From contig JAACWH010000036.1 of NCBI GenBank assembly GCA_009991425.1, positions 1-56,583 of the forward strand: a stretch of DNA of 56,583 bases. Reading direction: 5' to 3'. This stretch comes from Leptospira sp. (GTDB lineage: Bacteria; Spirochaetota; Leptospiria; Leptospirales; Leptospiraceae). Shown here one piece after another: positions 35,440 through 43,359 of this stretch. Under the pieces are notes generated by a model. It was not told where the DNA came from and made no database searches. It worked only from the letters and a program-made list of their open reading frames with translations. Within the stretch, counting starts at the first letter, position 1; each line of letters opens with the position of its first letter. The translations under genes and the position numbers were made by a program.

Positions 35440-35877
35440 TTAAGAATATTTAGTTTCCATTATTTTAAGTAAGGATTTGAGATTAGAATTCATTTGTGTT
35501 CTCATAATTGGGCCTAAAAGAATTTCACTTAAAGAAAGTAGACCTTTCAATTGTGTTTTGTCTGTAATTTCGAAATATGTCCTACCTTGTTCTTCGCGAA
35601 AAATATATGTATCTTCAAATTTTAAATCTGAGGTTTCACAAGAAGCGGTAATTTTTTGATTGGGTACTATTTCTTGAATTGTATAATTTCCTTCGATTTT
35701 CTTTATTCCCATATCCACTTTTATTTTGAAGGTAGGAAATTTACCTGAAGATTCTTCGCTTCTAATCGAACTTTGAACTGAAGAATTATAATCCACCATG
35801 TTTTCAAAATTCATAACATGTTCGAAAACTGTTTGAACAGGAAGGTCTATAATTGCATCTACTTTTGTTGTAAGCAT
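35440..35877 (-). CDS. SRPBCC-fold protein (polyketide cyclase/START-like)
   Basis: The 145-residue protein has the pattern of an SRPBCC helix-grip fold: TTKVDAIIDLPVQTVFEHVM at the N-terminus, central strands (FKIKVDMGIKKIEGNYTI) and an amphipathic C-terminal helix (MRTQMNSNLKSLLKIME). Family members bind hydrophobic ligands. No signal peptide. It begins 33 bases after the COG0523 GTPase gene on the same strand, so it may share its transcript. Confidence 0.84.
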   Translation of the reverse strand: MLTTKVDAIIDLPVQTVFEHVMNFENMVDYNSSVQSSIRSEESSGKFPTFKIKVDMGIKKIEGNYTIQEIVPNQKITASCETSDLKFEDTYIFREEQGRTYFEITDKTQLKGLLSLSEILLGPIMRTQMNSNLKSLLKIMETKYS

Positions 35878-35910
35878 ATTATATAAATAAAATGCATTAT
35901 AAAGTTTTTG

Positions 35911-37128
35911 TCAAGTCGACATCTCTACCATTTCAATTTGTTTGTAAAATGGATCATCCCAAATTTTCCATGATTCAGGATCTTGGTTTAGTTCTTCATC
36001 ACTTAGCAGACATTCATCCAATGTTTCTATTATTTTCTTTTGATTCATTTTTGTTCCGATGATGACAAGTTCTTGCCGTCTATCTCCATATGGTTCTACC
36101 CAGGAATCTTCAATAGCTCCTAAAGTTTCTTCATCTTGCATCCAAGAATCCTTTGGAACAGCTGCCCACCAATTTCCTGCGGCATCAAAATTACATAATT
36201 GTCCTGCTTGCGAAAGCATAAATGCATGATCAAAGGAAGTGGCTATCCAAAAAAATCCTTTGGATCGAACCATCCAAGGTTTTTCTAAAAGTAGCCAATT
36301 ATAAAACCTCTCTGGATGAAATGGTTTTCTTGCTGTATAAACAAAACTTGAAATTCCATATTCTTCTGTCTCAGGAATATGTTCACCTTGTAACTCTTTT
36401 AGCCAGCCAGAAGCTTGTGATGCCTTTTCGAAATCAAATTTTCCAGTGTTGAGAACTTTATCTAAATCAATAATACTATTGTTTGTGAAAATAATTTCCG
36501 CATCAGGATTCAAACTTTTAATAATACCTGTTAATTCATTTTTTTGATTTTCTGAAATAAGATCTATTTTATTAATAATAATCGTGTCTGCAAATTCTAC
36601 TTGATCTACAAGTAAATCAACAATACTTCGATCATCATCTTCACCGGCTTCCATGTTCCTGTCTTTTAATTCATCTAAGGATTGGAAATCTTTTAGAAAG
36701 TTAAAAGCATCCACAACAGTAACCATGGTATCCAATTTGGCAAAATCTGAAAGACTTTCTCCCGTTTCATCCTCAAAAGTAAATGTTTCTGCAACTGGAA
36801 GAGGTTCTGAAACTCCAGTTGATTCAATTAGTAAATAGTCAAATTTACCTTGTTTGGCTAAGTTTTTAATCTCGATGAGAAGATCCTCGCGTAGAGTGCA
36901 ACAGATACAACCATTCGACATTTCTACAATTTTTTCTTCAGTTCGAGATAAGCTAGCACCACCTTGTTTAATTAGAGAGGCATCTATATTCACTTCACTC
37001 ATATCATTTACTATAACTGCTACTTTCTTACCTTGGCGGTTATTTAAAATATGATTCAAAAGTGTAGTTTTTCCAGCACCTAAGAAACCACTTAGTACAG
37101 TTACAGGTAATTTATTATTCGTTTTCAT
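35911..37128 (-). CDS. zigA: COG0523 GTPase, zinc metallochaperone-like (ZigA/CobW family)
   Basis: I start at ATG 37128 (MKTNNKLPV) after GAGGAAAGAAG. The protein has Walker [10 protein letters not shown], the metal-binding motif C-x-C-C in [11 protein letters not shown] (about 80), Switch/Walker [13 protein letters not shown], and a C-terminal CobW_C domain with Trp-rich blocks ([20 protein letters not shown]). The WW- and acid-rich insert is typical of ZigA-like zinc-limitation proteins, which deliver zinc and help histidine use. Divergent from a Tpx-like gene; a TGCAAC palindrome in between suggests control by a Fur-family regulator such as Zur or PerR. Confidence 0.9.
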   Translation of the reverse strand: MKTNNKLPVTVLSGFLGAGKTTLLNHILNNRQGKKVAVIVNDMSEVNIDASLIKQGGASLSRTEEKIVEMSNGCICCTLREDLLIEIKNLAKQGKFDYLLIESTGVSEPLPVAETFTFEDETGESLSDFAKLDTMVTVVDAFNFLKDFQSLDELKDRNMEAGEDDDRSIVDLLVDQVEFADTIIINKIDLISENQKNELTGIIKSLNPDAEIIFTNNSIIDLDKVLNTGKFDFEKASQASGWLKELQGEHIPETEEYGISSFVYTARKPFHPERFYNWLLLEKPWMVRSKGFFWIATSFDHAFMLSQAGQLCNFDAAGNWWAAVPKDSWMQDEETLGAIEDSWVEPYGDRRQELVIIGTKMNQKKIIETLDECLLSDEELNQDPESWKIWDDPFYKQIEMVEMST

Positions 37129-37227
37129 GTCTTCTTTCCTCATCTTAAACAATAAGATTCAAATTAAATAAAAAATATTTGATAATATCTATATATTTCT
37201 AAGGTATTTTTTCTGTCTATACTTTTT

Positions 37228-37242
37228 TGCAACTTAGTTGCA
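37228..37242. promoter_or_regulatory. Palindrome between zigA-like and tpx-like genes
   Basis: TGCAACT-T-AGTTGCA is a perfect 7-1-7 palindrome, 100 bases before the GTPase start and 58 bases before the tpx-like start. The symmetric 15-bp shape suits a Fur-superfamily (Zur/PerR/Fur) operator, though the sequence does not match the best-known E. coli or Bacillus consensus. Confidence 0.55.
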
Positions 37243-37299
37243 TTTTGGACTTTACAGAAAAATAAAATAATATAATTTGCAATCAAGGTTAGATATTTT

Positions 37300-37845
37300 A
37301 TGACAAATAAAAAAAGAAAAGTTTATTTAGGGGATTGTTCTATCTTATTAGAGGGTGAGAAGCCTCAGTATGGCCAACGAGTTGCAAATAATATTATAGC
37401 AAAACCTGCTAGGAAAGCTAAGAGCTCTCTTTGTAGTTTAAGTTTATCCAAAGGCTTAGTCATCGTCTCAACATTACCCAATATTCGATCTTTTGCATGT
37501 TCACAGCAGGTACTTGATTTAGAATTAGAAGCAAAAAAGAAATTTCCTAATTGTAGTATTTTTCATATAGCTTCTGACCCAAAATCTGGCTGGAAAGAAG
37601 TTGATAAGCTCCATCCTTTTCTGGAATCACCAGGTTTTACATTAGATGGATTAAGTAAAGGACAGTTGGACACATTTAAATCTTGTTTTGGAGTAGGAGT
37701 TGAAAATGAGAAAAGAATTGCTCATGGACTATTCGCTTTGCTTGACGGAAAATTTATAGTTAGCTATATTCCAAGACAACAATTTGGAATACCAAATGTA
37801 AAATTATTTTTAAATAAGATAAAAGCCAAAATGCACCAAAACTGA
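37300..37845 (+). CDS. tpx: Tpx-like peroxiredoxin
   Basis: The 181-residue protein aligns with thiol peroxidase: ILLEGEKPQYGQ near the start, VIVSTLPNIRSFACSQQ with the peroxidatic Cys (about 68; SxxC where TxxC is usual), FHIASDP, and a second Cys in TFKSCFGVG at the position of the resolving Cys. A C-terminal VSYIPRQQFGIPN block completes the fold. Tpx reduces lipid and small peroxides. AAGG lies 10 bases before the ATG. Divergent arrangement with the zinc chaperone gene suggests shared metal/peroxide control. Confidence 0.82.
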   Translation: MTNKKRKVYLGDCSILLEGEKPQYGQRVANNIIAKPARKAKSSLCSLSLSKGLVIVSTLPNIRSFACSQQVLDLELEAKKKFPNCSIFHIASDPKSGWKEVDKLHPFLESPGFTLDGLSKGQLDTFKSCFGVGVENEKRIAHGLFALLDGKFIVSYIPRQQFGIPNVKLFLNKIKAKMHQN

Positions 37846-37930
37846 ATAAGCTTCAATCAGGCTTTCTCCAAATCAAGATTTGAAAATTAATTTCCTAATT
37901 CTGAAAAATTAAATACTATAAAAATAAATC

Positions 37931-37942
37931 GAGGAAAACCTC
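37931..37942 (-). terminator. Short hairpin after the terC-like gene
   Basis: GAGG-AAAA-CCTC (+ strand) gives a 4-bp stem and tetraloop just after the minus-strand stop, followed on that strand by a T-rich tract (GATTTATTTTTA). The stem is short, so this is a weak call. Confidence 0.3.
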
Positions 37943-37946
37943 AGAG

Positions 37947-38657
37947 TTATTTTTCTTTGCTGCGAACTTTAATGTTGATTATTTCAACTAAAAAAGAAAA
38001 TGCCATCGCAAAATAAATATATCCTTTTGGAATATGCATTTCCCATCCTTCTCCAACTAATGAAAAACCTATTAAAATCAGGAAACTCAATGCAAGCACT
38101 TTGATTGTTGGATGTGTCTCAACAAATTTGGAGATAGATTCTGCAAAAATCAACATAACGCCAACTGATACGACAACAGCAATAACCATAATGCTAATAT
38201 GATCTGCCATTCCAACAGCGGTGATAACTGAATCTAATGAGAACACAATGTCCAGAATTGCAATCTGAACTAATACAGATGTAAAGCTTGGTCTTTTCTT
38301 TGACTCTTTCGTCTCTGATTCATGTCCTTCCATTTTTTCATGAATTTCAAATGTAGCTTTAGCTATTAGAAATAATCCACCAATTAGAAGAATTAAATCT
38401 CTGCCCGAAATATCTTTCGATAAAACTGAAAATAAGGTTTGAGTCAAAGACATGACCCAAGAAAGGGATAGAAGTAGAAGGATTCTAGTTCCCATTGCAA
38501 GTAGCAGACCGATTCTTCGTGCTTTGACTTGTTTTTCTTTGGCTAGTTTCGAAGAAAGAATCGAAATGAAAATAATATTATCAATACCTAAAACTATTTC
38601 TAGTAGAGTAAGGGTAGCCAAGGCCATATAAGATGAAGGCAATAACCAAATTTCCAA
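37947..38657 (-). CDS. TerC-family integral membrane protein
   Basis: The 236-residue protein has about seven membrane helices with the family motifs LEIVLGIDNIIFISIL (about 18) and ILDIVFSLDSVITAVGM (about 135), each carrying membrane Asp residues thought to bind metal. TerC relatives export Mn2+ or help metalate secreted enzymes. The start is TTG 38657, 7 bases after AGGAGGA, an excellent ribosome-binding site. Stand-alone gene. Confidence 0.92.
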   Translation of the reverse strand: MEIWLLPSSYMALATLTLLEIVLGIDNIIFISILSSKLAKEKQVKARRIGLLLAMGTRILLLLSLSWVMSLTQTLFSVLSKDISGRDLILLIGGLFLIAKATFEIHEKMEGHESETKESKKRPSFTSVLVQIAILDIVFSLDSVITAVGMADHISIMVIAVVVSVGVMLIFAESISKFVETHPTIKVLALSFLILIGFSLVGEGWEMHIPKGYIYFAMAFSFLVEIINIKVRSKEK

Positions 38658-38730
38658 ATGCGAATCCTCCTAGTAAGATTCTAAGGCTTACTATACAATA
38701 AGTTATTTTTCAAGCTAGGCAATGATCAAC

Positions 38731-40095
38731 TCAAATTCCAAAATCATGCAGATTAAATCCATTGTTTTTGCATACATCTGAATACCAGTAGGCTGATGAT
38801 TTTGGAGTTCTAGTTAAGTTTTTGCTTTTTCGATCTACATAAACTAGGCCAAAAGATTTTTCATAACCTGCCTGCCATTCGAAATTATCCATAAATGACC
38901 ATACAAAGTATCCTTGTATATTGGAGCCTTCTTGGATGGCATGATGAACTTCAGTTAAATAATTTTGCAAGAACTTGACTCGATTGTTGTCTTTTATAAA
39001 ACCTGATTCATCAGCTTTCTCTAAAAAGGCAGCTCCGTTTTCTGTAATGAGAACAGGCGGATTATTGTATTTTGTGCGAATCCAATCTAAAAGATCTTTG
39101 ATACCTTTGGGGTATATCTCCCAACCCATGCTAGTAAACTCAACTTCCTTATATTTTGGTTTCACTGGAAGAAAACGAAACAATGGTACAGGAGCTAAGC
39201 GAATCAGTGATCTAGTGTAATGATTTACTCCTAGGAAATCGGTAGGTTGGCTGATCAATCTAAAGTCATCTGGTAAAATATTACCTTTGTTCTGCGAAAA
39301 AATTTCATCTTCTATTTCGCTTGGATATCTACCATGAAAAATCGGATCCATCCACATCGTATTTTGAATCGCATTTGCTCTTGCCACAGTCTTTTGACCT
39401 GCATTCCATTTATAATATTGTACAGGAGAAAGAGCATTGGTGATTCCCACTTTTACTTTGGGAGCAAGCTTTCGAATACGTTGTAGAGAGAGTCCATGAG
39501 CAAGCAATAAATTATGTACAACAGGTAGTGAAGAAAAAGGTTGGATCTTACCAGGAGGGTGTATGCCAAGCATATAACCCGTAACATAGATTATCCAGGG
39601 TTCATTAATTGTAATCCAATTGCTAACTCTATCTTTTAGTCTTTTCACAACGACCTCGGAGTACTCAGCAAAATACTGAGCAGTCGCACGATTCATCCAG
39701 CCACCCTCTTTCTGGAGTTCGTAAGGCAGATCCCAATGATAGAGAGTAACAAGCGGATTTATTTTATTTTTTAACAAAGTATCGACAAGGCGATCATAGT
39801 AATCTAAACCAGCTTGGTTGATTGCTCCTTTTCCAGAGGGAACAATTCTTGGCCAGGATATGGAAAACCTATAATTTTTATAATTTAGCTTTTTCATTAA
39901 CTGGAAATCTTCCGCAAATTTATGATAGTGATCGCAGGCTATATTTCCATGATCTTTATTTTTAATTTTACCTTTTCGTGAGACAAATTCGTCCCATATC
40001 GATATTCCTTTTCCATCTTGGTCATGAGCGCCTTCAATTTGATAGGCGGAGGTAGCTGTTCCCCATAAAAAATTCTTTGGAAATTTCAAATCCAT
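38731..40095 (-). CDS. GH1 family beta-glycosidase (beta-glucosidase)
   Basis: The 454-residue TIM-barrel enzyme begins FPKNFLWGTATSAYQIEGA, with acid/base Glu in WITINEPW (about 165) and nucleophile Glu in VLITENGAA (about 357), then GYFVWSFMDNFEW. It lacks a signal peptide, so it hydrolyses imported glycosides in the cytoplasm. The GPH transporter at 7802 is a plausible importer but is 30 kb away. GH1 enzymes act on beta-glucosides, galactosides or fucosides; substrate not assigned. Confidence 0.95.
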   Translation of the reverse strand: MDLKFPKNFLWGTATSAYQIEGAHDQDGKGISIWDEFVSRKGKIKNKDHGNIACDHYHKFAEDFQLMKKLNYKNYRFSISWPRIVPSGKGAINQAGLDYYDRLVDTLLKNKINPLVTLYHWDLPYELQKEGGWMNRATAQYFAEYSEVVVKRLKDRVSNWITINEPWIIYVTGYMLGIHPPGKIQPFSSLPVVHNLLLAHGLSLQRIRKLAPKVKVGITNALSPVQYYKWNAGQKTVARANAIQNTMWMDPIFHGRYPSEIEDEIFSQNKGNILPDDFRLISQPTDFLGVNHYTRSLIRLAPVPLFRFLPVKPKYKEVEFTSMGWEIYPKGIKDLLDWIRTKYNNPPVLITENGAAFLEKADESGFIKDNNRVKFLQNYLTEVHHAIQEGSNIQGYFVWSFMDNFEWQAGYEKSFGLVYVDRKSKNLTRTPKSSAYWYSDVCKNNGFNLHDFGI

Positions 40096-40125
40096 AATTA
40101 TTGAACCGCAGTATCCTTTTGCATA

Positions 40126-41610
40126 TTAGAAGACTTTACCTAATTGAAAACCAAGCCATTGGTGTCCTTGCGGTAATCCTTTGGCTGATTGGAAATCAAT
40201 TGTTGAGTAATTATAATTCAGAGAAAATAAGGTGCCGCCATCTGTTACCAAAACAAATCCCGCCCTAATAAATCCTACAGCTCGTTTTACTCCGGCTACA
40301 TATGTCTTACCTTCTGTCTCAGCAAAGTTCTGTCTTAGAAGTTCTAAGAAGAGTACCCTTTGGTTAGGATCTAGTATATAAGTTGAGAGTAATTCATAGG
40401 AAAGGTATTTTGCAACAGGATTTAACTTAGTAGCTTCTGGTCGAAACAAAGAATAGAGAGCTATAATTTTTTGCTGATCACCTAAAGTATTCCATTCTTC
40501 TAGAAGATTTTGTATCAGATAAATTCTTAAGCCAGCTTCAATTTGCTCGGCAGAGTTAAAGATATTATTAAACAAAAGATAATTGATAGTAAAATCATTT
40601 GGATTGTTCGATCCTTGAACTAAAAATAAATTAAAAAGTGCATAACGTTCTAAAGTGTTATTTCCATTGTCTTTACTGAGATTTTCTAAGACGATATTTC
40701 CCAACAATGTATTCGGATCATTATCCAATTGGTATAATGAAGAATTCGAAGAGAATAAATTTCCACTTTGTGTTGAGCTGAATCTTCTTTTGTCTCCAAT
40801 ATTTCCTTCTATAGTTGCATTATAGGCTTGGAAAGTCGCTCCAGGATTCACATAGAAATACCAAAATCCATTGTTCTCATCTTTAAGTATGGGAGGTCCA
40901 GGTTGTAATGCGGAGAATCCTGGGCCAGGTTGCCTACCTACGTTTCCAAGACGGAAAATAAATCCGAGGGATGCATCTGTATTCGCTGTTCCTAGATTCA
41001 CATTATAGTGTGTTCCGAAGAATGGATGATAAAAAGTTCTAACATCTGTTCGCACTCCAAAAGTTCCAGCGTTAGGAATTTGACTATCCCAGCCTTCAGG
41101 AATTGGCGAACCAATATAGTTATGAAATTTTTTCTGAGCAGTTTTTCCACCTACATTAGGTCCTATCATACCAAATTCTAATTCTGTTGTTACTGAACTA
41201 TTATCAGTCCATGAGGTTAATGAATTCCCGAAATATGCTCTGCTAGAATAAGGTCTATCTCCATATGATATATCTGCTTTCTTAATATTGGTTGGTGTAT
41301 AGAATTCTTGTCCCATAGAAAGTCCCATCCAGTATTTCGTTTCATCATTGGAGCTTACGAAAATATCATTATATCCAGAAAGTAGATATCTAGTTAAATT
41401 CGCTTCAGTAGCCATTGTATGAAATTCTAAGCGACCACCATTTGTATAATAATGATCCGAAAAGCTTCCATAACCATCGTTTTCAGAAATAAATCTTACC
41501 TGATTTTGGGAAAAAATAGGCGAGTTAAGCATAAGTGCTATTAAGAAAAAAAAGCAGAAGGTATTTTTCATATTGAGAAGTTTCTCCATTAAATCGGTTC
41601 TATAATTCAC
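40126..41610 (-). CDS. LpxR-like outer-membrane lipid A deacylase (DUF2219 family)
   Basis: The 494-residue protein has a signal peptide (FFFLIALMLNSPIFSQ) and the family blocks ISENDGYG, DHYYTNGGRLEFH, GLSMGQEFYTP, DRPYSSRAYF, and KKFHNYIGSPIPEGWDSQI. Asn/Asp of the SEND block and the His of FHNYIG correspond to LpxR active-site residues. LpxR removes the 3'-acyloxyacyl chain of lipid A. It is longer than typical LpxR (about 300), with a 150-residue region (about 300-430) that may be a loop or extra domain. Start 41610 follows AGGTGA. Divergent from 41719 around a 20-bp palindrome. Confidence 0.82.
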   Translation of the reverse strand: MNYRTDLMEKLLNMKNTFCFFFLIALMLNSPIFSQNQVRFISENDGYGSFSDHYYTNGGRLEFHTMATEANLTRYLLSGYNDIFVSSNDETKYWMGLSMGQEFYTPTNIKKADISYGDRPYSSRAYFGNSLTSWTDNSSVTTELEFGMIGPNVGGKTAQKKFHNYIGSPIPEGWDSQIPNAGTFGVRTDVRTFYHPFFGTHYNVNLGTANTDASLGFIFRLGNVGRQPGPGFSALQPGPPILKDENNGFWYFYVNPGATFQAYNATIEGNIGDKRRFSSTQSGNLFSSNSSLYQLDNDPNTLLGNIVLENLSKDNGNNTLERYALFNLFLVQGSNNPNDFTINYLLFNNIFNSAEQIEAGLRIYLIQNLLEEWNTLGDQQKIIALYSLFRPEATKLNPVAKYLSYELLSTYILDPNQRVLFLELLRQNFAETEGKTYVAGVKRAVGFIRAGFVLVTDGGTLFSLNYNYSTIDFQSAKGLPQGHQWLGFQLGKVF

Positions 41611-41652
41611 CTAATTATTATTTTGCGTATTGTATTAAAATAAATTAAATTG

Positions 41653-41672
41653 CTATATTTTGCAAAATATAG
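41653..41672. promoter_or_regulatory. Perfect 20-bp palindrome in a divergent promoter region
   Basis: CTATATTTTGCAAAATATAG is its own reverse complement. It is 43 bases before the lpxR-like start and 47 bases before the + strand ATG at 41719. Its length and central placement make it a likely operator for a dimeric regulator controlling both genes. Confidence 0.6.
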
Positions 41673-41718
41673 GAAAGTCAGCAATAATGAAAGAATTTAA
41701 TAATTGACAATAGAATTT

Positions 41719-42717
41719 ATGCTTATAAAAAGAGGAAGATCGAAGGTAAGAAAGAGAATGAAAGATTTTAGAGAAACATATCGTCACTCAGACCACGAAG
41801 GAAAGTATTTTCCTAATCAAAAAACATTTGAACATGGTGGAAGTACAGGAGCCAATTTCGGTGGCTTTCTAAAAAATTTATTCTTCCTCGGAGTGATCAT
41901 AGCTGCTATTGTATTCTATTTCAACTCTTCTAATGAAGAAGCTACTCCAGAAGTGGAATCAGCTACAATTGAAAAAGAAGATTTTCCTGCAAATATTGAG
42001 ACTTGGCTTGATTCGAAATTAAGCATGCTAGATATATTATTCAATGAACTTGAGCTTTCTCTAAATGAATCATCAAGCTATGAAGAAGATACTGATTTAT
42101 CTGATTCTATTGATTCAAGTTCAATTCCTTCAGGTGAAGATGTTCAGACATATGGAAATATTATTGAATATTCTTTAGTTCCATCTGGCAAAGATATTAA
42201 AGTTTTTGGGATCATTGAAAATGTGAGCTCAAAAGTTTTAGGTCCGATGAAGGTATCAGTAACTCTTGATAGAGATCCAACAAAATTCTATACAGGTAAT
42301 TCCTTGAATGCTTTTACACCACCTGGTGAGAAGGTTCCTTTTGAAATACGAGTTACAGGTTGGGATGGAATCGGGGAAATACTTTTTTATGCAGATGGTG
42401 ATGAATTTTATAATAAAAAAATTCAAGATGTAAATGTATCATTTGATAAAGGTTCATGGGATAAAACAAAATATACCATGAAGTACAATACAAATTTTAT
42501 CAATAAGACTAATTCAATAATAAGTTTTCCTCAGATGATTATTGTTATGCGAAATAAAGAAGGATCAATTTTAGGTATCGAGAGAAAGTATTTGGCATCT
42601 GAGATTGACAAATATAAAATCCCTGCATTAAAAAGCTTTCCAGTAGAACTCAATGTATACTTTGTAAAAGAAATTCCTAATAGTACAGATGTTTATTTTT
42701 CTTATCTGCCTCTTTAG
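41719..42717 (+). CDS. Single-pass membrane protein with FxLYD-like domain
   Basis: The protein has a basic cytoplasmic N-terminus, one membrane helix (LKNLFFLGVIIAAIVFYF), an acidic Ser-rich linker (ESSSYEEDTDLSDSIDSSS) and an extracytoplasmic beta domain. The segment KVFGIIENVSSKVLGPMKVS resembles FxLYD-type Ig-like domains, and a related second strand set follows (MKYNTNFINKTNSIISFPQM). No enzymatic motif. The start is uncertain: TTG 41704, ATG 41719 or ATG 41758 (the last preceded by a purine-rich tract) are all possible. Confidence 0.72.
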   Translation: MLIKRGRSKVRKRMKDFRETYRHSDHEGKYFPNQKTFEHGGSTGANFGGFLKNLFFLGVIIAAIVFYFNSSNEEATPEVESATIEKEDFPANIETWLDSKLSMLDILFNELELSLNESSSYEEDTDLSDSIDSSSIPSGEDVQTYGNIIEYSLVPSGKDIKVFGIIENVSSKVLGPMKVSVTLDRDPTKFYTGNSLNAFTPPGEKVPFEIRVTGWDGIGEILFYADGDEFYNKKIQDVNVSFDKGSWDKTKYTMKYNTNFINKTNSIISFPQMIIVMRNKEGSILGIERKYLASEIDKYKIPALKSFPVELNVYFVKEIPNSTDVYFSYLPL

Positions 42718-42791
42718 AAGATTTTCTAGAGTTTATATAAATATAATGTAAAAAGATGATGATTATTCAAATTTTTAACTACAATGTAAAA

Positions 42792-43301
42792 TCATCTACC
42801 AGAACGAATCATACGAAAATTGTTATCTAGCTGATTGAGATTCGTTGAGATATCTATAAATAATTTATCATTATAGAGATATAATACAGCGCAGTTTATG
42901 GAAAATAGAATAATATTTTTCTTAGATTCACCTCTAAAGACTAAGGCTGAATTATAAGTTGGCGAGCAATCTTTAGGTGGGCTATTTAAATAGATTTGCT
43001 CATTAGAAGTAACTAAGGTTTTAAATTTTTCAATATGGGAAGTATTTTTGACAGGTTGGGAAAAAGTTAAATAATCTTCAGGGTTTTGAATCATAGAAGT
43101 TTCTGGCAGCTCATAATAAATTACTGAATTGGATTGTAATATTAATTCTCGTGAGTTAGAACTTAGTTTAATATTTTGGTTATTTGATTCAGAAAGTACT
43201 TCAGACTTTTCTGAGGTACTCGAACATTGAATAAGTATAATGCTCATAGAGAAGATAAGGTAAAAATTAAGAATTCTTTTAATTAATAAGATCATATTCA
43301 A
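42792..43301 (-). CDS. Short lipoprotein of unknown function
   Basis: The 169-residue protein has signal YLIFSMSIILIQC with lipobox Cys26 followed by a Ser-rich linker (SSTSEKSEVLSESN). The mature part has two more Cys (PKDCSPT, SINCAVL), which may pair, and several strands. No family recognised. Flanked by AT-rich gaps of 74 and 58 bases. Confidence 0.7.
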   Translation of the reverse strand: MNMILLIKRILNFYLIFSMSIILIQCSSTSEKSEVLSESNNQNIKLSSNSRELILQSNSVIYYELPETSMIQNPEDYLTFSQPVKNTSHIEKFKTLVTSNEQIYLNSPPKDCSPTYNSALVFRGESKKNIILFSINCAVLYLYNDKLFIDISTNLNQLDNNFRMIRSGR

Positions 43302-43359
43302 AATATCGGAGAAATCTCTAAAATATTAAATCTTTAACAAATCTGTTTCAATCAGTAGA

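Noticed and set aside
35896..35914. TTGACA and TATAAT on the minus strand before the SRPBCC gene
   Set aside because: The spacer is only 7 bases, too short for a sigma-70 promoter, and TTGACA overlaps the GTPase stop codon.
37869..37882. CAAATC-AA-GATTTG inverted repeat after the tpx-like gene
   Set aside because: Short AT-rich stem without a T-run; likely chance in this base composition.
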